Of a DNA stretch of 27,020 nt, positions 1 to 7,419 are shown one piece after another. Positions within the stretch are counted from its first letter, which is position 1, and the number at the start of each line of letters is the position of its first letter. The stretch spans positions 1-27,020 of the forward strand of contig WFNQ01000255.1 of NCBI GenBank assembly GCA_015488565.1. Direction: 5' to 3'. Origin of the DNA: Thiomicrorhabdus sp. (GTDB lineage: Bacteria > Pseudomonadota > Gammaproteobacteria > Thiomicrospirales > Thiomicrospiraceae). The translations under genes and the position numbers were made by a program. The notes beneath the pieces are model-generated. The model was given only the letters and a program-made list of their open reading frames with translations. It had not been told where the DNA came from and did no database searches.

Positions 1-794
1 AGGCTGGAAAAACCGCTTTAATTCCTTATATTACGGCAGGCGATCCAAACCCTAAGGCGACGGTGGGACTGATGCACTTATTGGTGGAAAAGGGGGCTGA
101 TGTTATTGAACTGGGCGTACCATTTTCAGATCCGATGGCGGATGGCCCTGTGATTCAAAAAGCGGTTGAACGTGCGCTAAAATACAATGTGAGTTTGGAT
201 GATGTTTTAGAGTACGTTCGAGTATTTCGAGAACAGGATGCGGAAACCCCCGTGGTATTAATGGGGTATTTAAACCCGATTGAAGCGCAGGGCTATGAGG
301 CGTTTGCCAATGCCGCCAGCTCGGTGGGCGTGGATGCTGTCTTAACCGTAGATATGCCGCCAGAAGAGTCCGCTGGGTATTTAGAGGCGTTGCAACAGGC
401 CAATTTAGATCGTATTTTTTTAGTTTCACCGACCACACCAGATAACCGTTTAAGTGCGGTGAATGAAAAGGGCAGCGGCTTTGTTTATTATGTCTCGTTA
501 AAAGGTGTTACGGGTTCAAAAGAGTTGAATGTTGAAGATGTTACACGAAACATGGCTCGATTGAGGACAACGCTTTCGATGCCAATGGGCATCGGGTTTG
601 GCATAAAAGATGGTGCGACCGCATTTGAAATGGCTAAAATAGGCGATGCGATCATTGTGGGGTCGGCTTTGGTTAAATTAATTGAAGCGAATCAGCTGAA
701 AGGAAGTTATGATATTCATTTGGCAATTGGTGAGAAAATGACGGAATTTCGTGACGCCTTAAATAGAGCAGATGCATTAAAAAATCAGGAGTAA
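1..794 (+). CDS. trpA: Tryptophan synthase alpha subunit (5' end cut by window)
   Basis: The alpha subunit cleaves indole-3-glycerol phosphate to indole and glyceraldehyde-3-phosphate. It passes indole to the TrpB partner in the last step of tryptophan synthesis, in the cytoplasm. The reading frame is open from base 3, and the residues visible there (AGKTALIPYITAGDPNP) match the family's N-terminal strand, so only about 20 residues lie outside the window. The catalytic Glu and Asp lie in ELGVPFSDP and MADGP. The phosphate-binding part of the barrel follows (GVTGS, then GIGFGIKDG and IIVGSALV). An internal GTG at 63 is not the real start. The gene ends 3 bases before the accD start, and the accD Shine-Dalgarno sequence overlaps its stop, so the two are translationally linked. 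trpB presumably lies just upstream, which is inference. Confidence 0.97.
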   Translation, partial: AGKTALIPYITAGDPNPKATVGLMHLLVEKGADVIELGVPFSDPMADGPVIQKAVERALKYNVSLDDVLEYVRVFREQDAETPVVLMGYLNPIEAQGYEAFANAASSVGVDAVLTVDMPPEESAGYLEALQQANLDRIFLVSPTTPDNRLSAVNEKGSGFVYYVSLKGVTGSKELNVEDVTRNMARLRTTLSMPMGIGFGIKDGATAFEMAKIGDAIIVGSALVKLIEANQLKGSYDIHLAIGEKMTEFRDALNRADALKNQE

Positions 795-797
795 CGT

Positions 798-1706
798 ATG
801 AATTGGTTTGAAAAAATTTTACCAAGCATTAAGCAGGGCGCACAACGTAAGGGATCAGTCCCTGAAGGGTTGTGGACGAAGTGCCCCAAATGTGAAAGTA
901 CGTTATATCGTGCCGAAGTGACGCGTAACCAAGAGGTTTGTCCTAAATGTGACCACCACATGCGTTTGGGTGGGCGTGATCGTATTTTAGCGTTTTTAGA
1001 TGAGGACAGTTTTAATGAAACCTCCACGAATGTGTCACCAGTGGATGTTCTGAAGTTTAAAGACATTAAAAAGTATAAAGATCGACTTTCTGCGGCACAA
1101 AAAGCCACAGGAGAAAAAGATGCTTTAATTACGGGTGTCGGGACTATCAAATCGTTGGACGTCGTTGTTGCGGCATTTGACTTTCGGTTTATGGGCGGTT
1201 CAATGGGCTCAGTGGTTGGCGAAAAGTTTGTGCGTGCGGTCAATGAAGCGATTGAACGTCAGTGTCCTTTTATTTGTTTTTCAGCCAGTGGTGGCGCTCG
1301 AATGCAGGAAGCCTTGTTTTCGTTAATGCAGATGGCGAAAACCAGCGCCGCTTTGGGTCGTTTACGAGCGAAGGGGTTGCCGTATATTTCCGTGTTAACC
1401 GATCCCACAATGGGTGGTGTGTCGGCCAGTTTTGCGATGTTGGGTGATTTGAATGTTGCTGAGCCGAAGGCTTTGATTGGGTTTGCAGGTCCACGAGTGA
1501 TTGAACAAACTGTACGTGAAACCTTACCAGAAGGCTTTCAACGCAGTGAGTTCTTATTAGAGCATGGCGCGATTGACCAGATTATTCATCGCCATCATTT
1601 AGCAGATGAATTGTCGGCTATTTGCAGCATGTTGATGTATCGCACCAATACCTTAACCTTATTAGATGTCATTGAACCTGAAGTGATTGAACCTGTGTTG
1701 GTGTAA
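798..1706 (+). CDS. accD: Acetyl-CoA carboxylase carboxyltransferase subunit beta
   Basis: AccD pairs with AccA to move the carboxyl group from carboxybiotin to acetyl-CoA, giving malonyl-CoA for fatty acid synthesis. The 302-residue length is normal for the family. A four-cysteine zinc ribbon is visible near the N-terminus (Cys29, Cys32, Cys48, Cys51, in CPKC and CPKCDHH). The crotonase-fold carboxyltransferase domain follows, with the oxyanion glycines in SASGGARMQEAL and the segment DPTMGGVSASFAMLGD. The start is well set by an AGGAG at 787-791, six bases upstream of ATG. The gene sits between trpA and folC, as in many Proteobacteria. A short perfect palindrome covers its stop codon (see findings). 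Confidence 0.98.
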   Translation: MNWFEKILPSIKQGAQRKGSVPEGLWTKCPKCESTLYRAEVTRNQEVCPKCDHHMRLGGRDRILAFLDEDSFNETSTNVSPVDVLKFKDIKKYKDRLSAAQKATGEKDALITGVGTIKSLDVVVAAFDFRFMGGSMGSVVGEKFVRAVNEAIERQCPFICFSASGGARMQEALFSLMQMAKTSAALGRLRAKGLPYISVLTDPTMGGVSASFAMLGDLNVAEPKALIGFAGPRVIEQTVRETLPEGFQRSEFLLEHGAIDQIIHRHHLADELSAICSMLMYRTNTLTLLDVIEPEVIEPVLV

Positions 1707-1740
1707 GGCTTACACAAAAAATAAAAAGACCTCATTCTTT

Positions 1741-3054
1741 ATGACCATTCCAAATAATCAATCCAGTTTAGAGTGTTGGATTGATTGGCTGCTCCATCTA
1801 CACACCGAAGAGATTGATCTTGGATTGGATCGCATTCGCGTGGTGGCTGAATCCATGCAACTACTTCGTCCTGCGCCTATTGTAATCAGCGTGGCTGGAA
1901 CGAATGGTAAAGGTTCCAGTGTTGCCATGTTGGTTGCTATTCTTCAGGCAGCAGGCTATCAAGTCGGCGCTTATACATCTCCGCATATTCAGCATTTTAA
2001 TGAACGTATTCAAGTGAATGGCAAGCCTGTAAGTGATGAGTTAATTATTCATTCGTTTTCTCAAATTGAAGCGGCTCGTGGTAAAACAAAGTTAACTTAT
2101 TTTGAGTTTGCGACACTGGCTGGATTGAGTGTTTTTAAGCAGTCTAATTTAGATGTTGTGGTATTGGAAGTAGGCTTGGGCGGTCGTTTGGATGCGGTGA
2201 ATGTCGTGGATGCCGATGTGGCTTTAATTACCGCTATTGGCGTGGATCATATAGAGTGGTTAGGCAGTGATCGCAGTGTGATTGCTACTGAAAAAGCAGG
2301 TATTATGCGTTCTGGAAACCCCGCTGTCTGCTCTGATAGTATGCCTCCTGACAGTTTATTTACGTATGCAGAGGCCAATTTTGTACCGTTAATACAGTTG
2401 GGTAGGGAGTTTACATTAACGGTCTCTGAGTTGGATTGGTCAATTAGCTTTGATGTAGAGTCTAAAAAACATAGGGAAGAGTCTGTATTAAAAAATCTTC
2501 CTCCCCCACGTTTGAAAGGTGTATTTCAGCTGCAAAATGCGGCGGGAGTGGTGATGGTATTGCACTCTTTATCTGAGCGTTTAACAATTGATAAAGAGGC
2601 GATTCATCAAGGCCTACTTAGCGCAAAACACCCAGGTCGCTTGGAATCTTTTCAGTCTCGTGGGCAACCTTGGTTAGTGGATGTTGCGCATAATCCTCAG
2701 TCCGCTAAGGCATTAGCCGAGTATTTGACTGAGCACCGATCAGGTTCTCAAGATGGCTGTTATACCACTATTTTTTCAGCCTTGAATGATAAAGATATTT
2801 ATCCAATGATACAGGAAATTAAGCCTTTTGTTGAAGACTGGTTGGTTGCAGGATTGGGGGTTCCACGAGCTATGTCGGTTGAAAAAATGGTGAGCGCATT
2901 GATGTCTTCGGGCGTTTTAGAAAAGCATATTTTAGTACATGACTCCATTCAAGAGGCCGTAAAAACAGTCCAAGCTCGTACTAAAGATGCTGTTTTAGTT
3001 TGGGGTTCTTTTTTTACGGTATCACAAGTGTATGATTGTTTAGATGAAAGATAA
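1741..3054 (+). CDS. folC: Bifunctional dihydrofolate synthase / folylpolyglutamate synthase
   Basis: FolC adds L-glutamate to dihydropteroate and then extends the glutamate tail of folates, using ATP, in the cytoplasm. The protein has 437 residues. The Mur-ligase-type P-loop GTNGKGS lies at residues 53-59. It is followed by the segment YTSPHIQHFNERIQVNG, the family signature LEVGLGGRLDAVNVV, and the C-terminal Mur-like domain with HPGRLESF and DVAHNPQSAKAL. The ATG at 1741 is chosen because the only longer option is a TTG at 1687 inside accD, which would add 18 unlike residues. No good Shine-Dalgarno sequence precedes 1741 (the upstream stretch is A-rich), so initiation may be weak or coupled to accD. 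folP, from the preceding step of the pathway, lies further along the window in a separate cluster. Confidence 0.96.
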   Translation: MTIPNNQSSLECWIDWLLHLHTEEIDLGLDRIRVVAESMQLLRPAPIVISVAGTNGKGSSVAMLVAILQAAGYQVGAYTSPHIQHFNERIQVNGKPVSDELIIHSFSQIEAARGKTKLTYFEFATLAGLSVFKQSNLDVVVLEVGLGGRLDAVNVVDADVALITAIGVDHIEWLGSDRSVIATEKAGIMRSGNPAVCSDSMPPDSLFTYAEANFVPLIQLGREFTLTVSELDWSISFDVESKKHREESVLKNLPPPRLKGVFQLQNAAGVVMVLHSLSERLTIDKEAIHQGLLSAKHPGRLESFQSRGQPWLVDVAHNPQSAKALAEYLTEHRSGSQDGCYTTIFSALNDKDIYPMIQEIKPFVEDWLVAGLGVPRAMSVEKMVSALMSSGVLEKHILVHDSIQEAVKTVQARTKDAVLVWGSFFTVSQVYDCLDER

Positions 3055-3075
3055 ACGTTTGTGAGAAAGACTTAG

Positions 3076-3567
3076 ATGGATGAGGTGAGTAAGTACCGCC
3101 TGATAGGGGCGATTATTTGGTTGGTATTGTTGGTGGTTTTTGTCCCCCTCTGGTTTGGTGAGCCTGTTCACTTTAAGCCCGATTATTATGTGTCGTCTGA
3201 TAAACTGGCAGAGCATCGATTAATGAAACCGATGGGTGATCAACCAAAAGTGGTTTTGGAGCCCGTTGTTGGATCGTCGGAGCAAATAAAAACGACGGAA
3301 AGTGTGCTACAAAAAGAGGCTAAACTGGAGAAGAGCTCTAAAAAACAGTGGATAGTGAGGATCATTGCCTATAAAAATATAAAGGATGCCAATGAGCTAT
3401 TGGGTCGCCTTGAAATGGATTATGAGGTGATGATTAAGTCTTTTGAAAAGAGCGGAATGCACTCTGTTAGAGTGGGGCCTTATTTTTCGAAAGCGAAAGC
3501 GGAACAAGCACGACAGAAATTAGATAAAATGTTGCATACTCAAGCAGAAGTTGTGCAGTTAAAATAA
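3076..3567 (+). CDS. Membrane-anchored SPOR-domain protein (DedD-like)
   Basis: This is a 163-residue bitopic inner-membrane protein. One hydrophobic helix at about residues 8-27 (LIGAIIWLVLLVVFVPLWFG) is followed by a polar, charged linker. A C-terminal SPOR domain spans about 90-163, starting at QWIVRIIAY and including the typical VRVGPYFSKAKAEQARQKL segment. SPOR domains bind peptidoglycan stripped of stem peptides and often bring proteins to the division septum. The position after folC matches E. coli dedD and the SPOR gene at the same place in Pseudomonas, so a septal, DedD-like role is inferred. The linker is shorter than in E. coli DedD (about 220 residues). It is not certain that this is an orthologue rather than another SPOR protein. 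Confidence 0.88.
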   Translation: MDEVSKYRLIGAIIWLVLLVVFVPLWFGEPVHFKPDYYVSSDKLAEHRLMKPMGDQPKVVLEPVVGSSEQIKTTESVLQKEAKLEKSSKKQWIVRIIAYKNIKDANELLGRLEMDYEVMIKSFEKSGMHSVRVGPYFSKAKAEQARQKLDKMLHTQAEVVQLK

Positions 3568-3601
3568 TGAAAGTTTAACGTGATAGAGAGTGTATAAAAA
3601 A

Positions 3602-5119
3602 ATGTGCGGAATTGTTGGGATTGTATCGGCAAGTGGCGGGACTGTAAATCAAGAAATTTATGATGCGTTAACGGTTTTGCAACATCGTGGGCAAGATGCG
3701 GCTGGAATTGTGACCAGTAAGGAAGGGCGTTTTTTTCAGCGTAAAGATAATGGTTTGGTGAAAGATGTTTTTCGCACCCGCCATATGCGTGATTTACATG
3801 GCAGTATTGGTATTGGTCATATTCGTTATCCAACGGCTGGTTCCTCTTCCAGCGCAGAGGCTCAGCCATTTTATGTGAATTCTCCCTATGGAATTGCCAT
3901 GGGGCATAATGGTAATTTGACCAATGCGGATACGTTGGCACAAGAGATTTACCGTGAAGATTTACGTCATTTAAATACCAATTCGGATTCAGAAGTCTTG
4001 TTGAATGTTTTTGCACATGAATTGATGCAACAAAAAAAGCTTTTTATTGAGAGTGAAGATGTCTTTAATGCGGTTAAATCATTGCATAAGCGGGTTCGTG
4101 GTGGTTATGCGGCCGTGGGTATTATTTCAGGGGTTGGTTTGGTCGCTTTTCGTGATCCATTTGGGTTACGTCCTGTGGTGGTTGGTAAGCGTGAAACACC
4201 TGAGGGAATTGACTATATGGTGGCTTCCGAATCGGTTGCGATTACAGGATTAGGGTTTACTTTAGAAAAGGATTTGGCGCCTGGTGAAGCGGTTGTAATT
4301 ACTGAAAAGGGTGAAATTTCATATCAGCAATGTGCTGAAAATCCGACTTTATCGCCTTGTATCTTTGAATTTGTTTATTTTGCTCGTCCAGATTCGATGA
4401 TTGATAATATCTCTGTTTACAAGTCTCGCCTACGAATGGGAGAAAAGTTAGCGGATAAAATTTTAAAAGAGTGGCCTGATCATGATATTGATGTAGTCAT
4501 TCCTATTCCTGATACCAGTCGAACTTCTGCATTAGAGTTGGCATTTCGTTTAGGTACCCCTTATCGAGAAGGGTTTATTAAAAATCGCTATATTGGTCGT
4601 ACTTTTATTATGCCGGGACAGGAGTTGCGTAAAAAATCAGTACGTCAAAAATTGAATGCCATTGATTTAGAGTTTGAAGGTAAAACGGTTTTATTGGTGG
4701 ATGATTCGATTGTTCGTGGAACCACATCCGCTCAGATTGTCGAGATGGCACGAGAAGCAGGTGCGAAAAAAGTTTATTTTGCTTCTGCCGCACCTGCGGT
4801 ACGTTATCCGTATGTTTATGGTATTGATATGCCGTCGCCTACTGAGTTGGTTGCTCATAACCGTACCACAGAGGAGATTGCAGAGGTGATTGGGGCAGAT
4901 AAGCTCATTTATCAAGACATTGATGACCTAATTCAATCGGTTAGTGTGGGCAACCCTTCAATTAGAACGTTTGACACCTCTTGTTTTACCGGTATTTATG
5001 CCACAGGGGATATTACACCTGAGTATTTGGCATCCATTGATTCAGCACGTAATGACGATGCACAAACCACTCAAAAACCACAGGGTCAAGAGACGGTTGG
5101 TATCTATAACGGCGCTTAG
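3602..5119 (+). CDS. purF: Amidophosphoribosyltransferase
   Basis: PurF catalyses the first committed step of purine synthesis: PRPP plus glutamine gives 5-phosphoribosylamine, in the cytoplasm. The start at 3602 is set by chemistry. Met is followed at once by the catalytic nucleophile Cys2 (MCGIVGIV), which needs only Met removal, as in the E. coli-type enzyme without propeptide. A GTG at 3590 would add four residues and bury the Cys. The N-terminal Ntn glutaminase domain shows LQHRGQDAAGI, GHIRYPTAG and GHNGNLTN. The C-terminal phosphoribosyltransferase domain carries the PRPP motif VLLVDDSIVRGTTS from about residue 363. The length of 505 residues equals that of E. coli PurF. The gene starts 34 bases after the SPOR gene; cvpA, commonly located here, is absent. 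Confidence 0.98.
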   Translation: MCGIVGIVSASGGTVNQEIYDALTVLQHRGQDAAGIVTSKEGRFFQRKDNGLVKDVFRTRHMRDLHGSIGIGHIRYPTAGSSSSAEAQPFYVNSPYGIAMGHNGNLTNADTLAQEIYREDLRHLNTNSDSEVLLNVFAHELMQQKKLFIESEDVFNAVKSLHKRVRGGYAAVGIISGVGLVAFRDPFGLRPVVVGKRETPEGIDYMVASESVAITGLGFTLEKDLAPGEAVVITEKGEISYQQCAENPTLSPCIFEFVYFARPDSMIDNISVYKSRLRMGEKLADKILKEWPDHDIDVVIPIPDTSRTSALELAFRLGTPYREGFIKNRYIGRTFIMPGQELRKKSVRQKLNAIDLEFEGKTVLLVDDSIVRGTTSAQIVEMAREAGAKKVYFASAAPAVRYPYVYGIDMPSPTELVAHNRTTEEIAEVIGADKLIYQDIDDLIQSVSVGNPSIRTFDTSCFTGIYATGDITPEYLASIDSARNDDAQTTQKPQGQETVGIYNGA

Positions 5120-5129
5120 AGAAAGTATT

Positions 5130-6308
5130 ATGCAATCATTTGATATTAAAACTTTAGCCATTCGTGCAGGTTACGAACAGACGCACGAGCAGGAGAACAG
5201 TGAAGCGATTTTTCCAACGTCCAGTTTTCGTTATGAATCTGCAGCACAAGCGGCGGCACGTTTTAGTGGCGAGGAGAAAGGAAACGTCTACTCTCGCTTT
5301 ACCAACCCAACGGTGCGTACCTTTGAAAATCGCCTTGCACTCATGGAAGGTGGAGAGTCTTGTGTGGCAACGGCTTCGGGAATGTCGGCTATTTTATCGA
5401 CGTTTATGGCGTTGTTGGAGCAAGGCGACCATGTAGTGTCATCACAAAGTATTTTTGGTACGACGAAGGTGTTGTTTAATAAGTATTTAGCTAAGTTTGG
5501 TATTGAGGTAACGTTTGTTTCGCAGACAGATGTAGCTGAGTGGCAAAAAGCGATTCAGCCTAATACTAAGGCCTTTTTTTTAGAAACACCTTCCAACCCT
5601 CTAACAGAGGTAGCGGATTTAACTAAGCTTAGTGCGTTAGCCAAGCAGTATGATAGTTTATTGATTGTTGATAACTGTTTTTGCACACCCGTTTTACAGC
5701 GTCCTTTAGAGCAAGGGGCGGATATTGTAATTCATTCAGCCACTAAGTTTTTAGACGGTCAAGGCCGTGGTATTGGTGGTGCGGTGGTTGGTTCTGAAGC
5801 GGTGGTTGAGGAGCTTGTTCGAGGTTTTATGCGCACCGCAGGGCCAAGTATGAGTCCATTTAATGCGTGGATATTTTTAAAGGGCCTAGAAACCTTGTCT
5901 ATTCGAATGGCAGCGCACTGTCAAAATGCACTACTTTTAGCTGAGTGGTTATCAAAACACCCTGCGGTAGAGCAAGTTTTTTATCCCGGTTTAACCTCGC
6001 ATCCTCAATATGATTTAGCTTGTAAGCAACAGTCTTCTGGTGGTGGTTTATTGAGTTTTAGAGTGATAGGGGGGCAAAAAGAGGCGTGGTCGGTGATTGA
6101 TCAGACTCGGATGTTATCCATTACGGCAAATTTGGGAGATGTGAAAACGAGTATTACGCACCCTGCAACGACAACACATTGTCGAGTTGAGTCTGAGGAA
6201 CGTTTGAAAGCGGGTATTACGGATAATTTAGTTCGAATTTCAGTGGGGTTGGAGTCTATTGGTGATATTAAAGCAGATCTAGCCCGAGGGCTAGATGCCT
6301 TATATTAA
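5130..6308 (+). CDS. metZ: O-succinylhomoserine sulfhydrylase
   Basis: This is a 392-residue PLP enzyme of the Cys/Met metabolism family. It replaces the succinyl group of O-succinylhomoserine with sulfide to give homocysteine directly, bypassing cystathionine. The PLP-binding lysine is Lys206 in HSATKFLDGQGRGIGG; the DGQGR continuation is typical of MetZ. Other family marks are YSRFTNPTVRTFE, ASGMSAI, ETPSNPLTE and the C-terminal SITHPATTTHCR. The start at 5130 is preceded by GAGAAAG and lies 10 bases after purF. The frame stays open upstream inside purF, but that part does not resemble the family. The purF-metZ order matches Pseudomonas. O-acetylhomoserine or another sulfur-transfer substrate cannot be excluded from sequence alone. 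Confidence 0.93.
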   Translation: MQSFDIKTLAIRAGYEQTHEQENSEAIFPTSSFRYESAAQAAARFSGEEKGNVYSRFTNPTVRTFENRLALMEGGESCVATASGMSAILSTFMALLEQGDHVVSSQSIFGTTKVLFNKYLAKFGIEVTFVSQTDVAEWQKAIQPNTKAFFLETPSNPLTEVADLTKLSALAKQYDSLLIVDNCFCTPVLQRPLEQGADIVIHSATKFLDGQGRGIGGAVVGSEAVVEELVRGFMRTAGPSMSPFNAWIFLKGLETLSIRMAAHCQNALLLAEWLSKHPAVEQVFYPGLTSHPQYDLACKQQSSGGGLLSFRVIGGQKEAWSVIDQTRMLSITANLGDVKTSITHPATTTHCRVESEERLKAGITDNLVRISVGLESIGDIKADLARGLDALY

Positions 6309-6333
6309 TGAAAGGCTTCTCTGAATAACGCTT

Positions 6334-6642
6334 TTAGTTTCTAGGAAGCGGAAGTTCTGTTTCTTCTTTTTGGCGATAGATTACGCAGATCTTACCAACG
6401 GACTGCACTAATAGCGCTCCAGTCTGATTAATGATGTGTTGGATGATCTCTTTGCGTTCATCGCGGTCACCGAAGGCAATTTTTATTTTCAGAATCTCAT
6501 GGTGCTCTAGTGTGCTTTCTAGCTCTTCCATTAGGCTTTCTGTTATTCCGTTCGAGCCTATCATTATCATAGGGTTTAAGCCGTGTGCAATACCTCGTAA
6601 GTATTTCTTTTGGTTGTTTGAAAGTTTTTCAGGTTGGCTCAT
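6334..6642 (-). CDS. yhbY: YhbY family RNA-binding (CRM domain) ribosome assembly protein
   Basis: This is a 102-residue single CRM-domain protein. In E. coli, YhbY is linked to assembly of the large ribosomal subunit. The family pattern is clear: LSNNQKKYLRGIAHGLNP, the central MIGSNGITESLMEELE containing the RNA-binding GxxG-like loop, EHHEILKIKIAFGDRDE, and the C-terminal QSVGKICVIYRQ. It is the only gene in the window on the - strand. It converges with metZ (25 bases between stop codons) and diverges from rlmE (60 bases). The same divergent yhbY / rlmE-ftsH pairing exists in E. coli, so the inverted orientation is an old arrangement, not a local rearrangement. Confidence 0.95.
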   Translation of the reverse strand: MSQPEKLSNNQKKYLRGIAHGLNPMIMIGSNGITESLMEELESTLEHHEILKIKIAFGDRDERKEIIQHIINQTGALLVQSVGKICVIYRQKEETELPLPRN

Positions 6643-6670
6643 TGAATATTCCAGTCATCGTTATTATTAA
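6642..6670 (+). promoter_or_regulatory. Possible sigma70-type promoter for rlmE
   Basis: TTGAAT at 6642-6647 and TATTAA at 6665-6670 are separated by 17 bases, each four of six to consensus. They lie in the AT-rich 60-base gap between divergent yhbY and rlmE. The predicted start would be about 25 bases before the rlmE ATG. A yhbY promoter must also lie in this gap, but I cannot place it. AT-rich DNA yields such matches by chance. Confidence 0.3.
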
Positions 6671-6702
6671 AATTATTTATATATTGTAGTAGAAAAAATA
6701 TT

Positions 6703-7320
6703 ATGGCGCGAAGTAAATCAAGTGATGGGTGGTTAAAAGAGCATTTTAATGATCCTTATGTACAAAAAGCAAGGCAAGAGGGCTGGCGTTCTCGGGCTGT
6801 TTACAAGTTGCAAGAGATTGATGACAAAGATGGTTTGTTTAAATCGGGTATGTGTGTCGTAGATTTGGGTGCTGCTCCAGGAGGCTGGTCACAGTGGACA
6901 AGCCATAAAATTGGTTCGAAAGGGGAGGTCTTTGCTCTAGATATTTTACCCGTAGAGCCATTTGCTGGCGTGACTTTTATTCAGGGCGATTTTAGAGAAG
7001 ATGATGTGTATAACGCCTTGCTTAGTTCACTTGATGGGCGAGATGTCGATGTGGTTATCTCTGATATGGCGCCGAATATGAGCGGTAATAAAGGGGTTGA
7101 TATCCCACGAGCAATGTACTTGGTTGAGCTGTGTATTGACTTGGCCGATCAGGTTCTAAAAAGAAATGGTGATTTATTAATGAAGGTGTTTCAGGGTGAA
7201 GGCTATGATCAGTTGTTGTCGGCCTTAAAATCAAAATATAAAAAAGTGATTACGAGAAAACCCGATGCATCACGAGCAAGAAGTAAGGAGATGTACTTGT
7301 TGGCTCGAGGTAAAAAATAA
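6703..7320 (+). CDS. rlmE: 23S rRNA (uridine-2'-O-)-methyltransferase RlmE (FtsJ/RrmJ)
   Basis: RlmE uses S-adenosylmethionine to methylate the 2'-O of the A-loop uridine (U2552 in E. coli) of 23S rRNA, late in 50S assembly. The protein has 205 residues, close to the 209 of E. coli. The catalytic K-D-K-E tetrad is visible at Lys35 (AVYKLQEID), Asp121 (VISDMAPNMSG), Lys161 (LLMKVFQGEG) and Glu196 (SKEMYLLA). The SAM-binding loop is DLGAAPGGWSQ at about 54-64. The gene precedes ftsH by 99 bases, an old rlmE-ftsH pairing that is heat-shock controlled in E. coli. No clear sigma32 promoter was recognised here. No strong Shine-Dalgarno sequence is present; the upstream stretch is A-rich. Confidence 0.97.
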   Translation: MARSKSSDGWLKEHFNDPYVQKARQEGWRSRAVYKLQEIDDKDGLFKSGMCVVDLGAAPGGWSQWTSHKIGSKGEVFALDILPVEPFAGVTFIQGDFREDDVYNALLSSLDGRDVDVVISDMAPNMSGNKGVDIPRAMYLVELCIDLADQVLKRNGDLLMKVFQGEGYDQLLSALKSKYKKVITRKPDASRARSKEMYLLARGKK

Positions 7321-7327
7321 GATCCTA

Positions 7328-7355
7328 TTGAGAATTTTTCGGCATAAGATATTTT
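7328..7355 (+). promoter_or_regulatory. Possible promoter upstream of ftsH
   Basis: TTGAGA at 7328-7333 and TATTTT at 7350-7355, with a 16-base spacer, lie in the 99-base rlmE-ftsH gap. This would give ftsH its own transcript in addition to read-through from rlmE. It was found by eye only, and the -10 match is moderate. Confidence 0.3.
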
Positions 7356-7419
7356 TATGAAGATTTGTGTTAAAGTAATCGGCTTATGTTTTAGGCGAAT
7401 GAATGGTTAAGGGTAGCCA

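Noticed and set aside
785..1243. Antisense open frame of about 150 codons opposite accD
   Set aside because: It is a shadow of the accD frame, with low-complexity, family-less translation and no ribosome-binding site. accD has full family motifs.
3540..4016. Antisense open frame of about 158 codons opposite purF
   Set aside because: It overlaps the highly conserved glutaminase domain of purF, and its His/Asn/Tyr-rich translation is typical of reverse-strand shadows.
6309..6333. Bidirectional terminator between convergent metZ and yhbY
   Set aside because: The only pairing found (AAAGGC with GCTTTT around 13 bases) is weak and lacks a proper T-run.
6334..6642. yhbY as a sign of local inversion or insertion
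   Set aside because: The same divergent yhbY / rlmE-ftsH layout occurs in E. coli, so it is ancestral.
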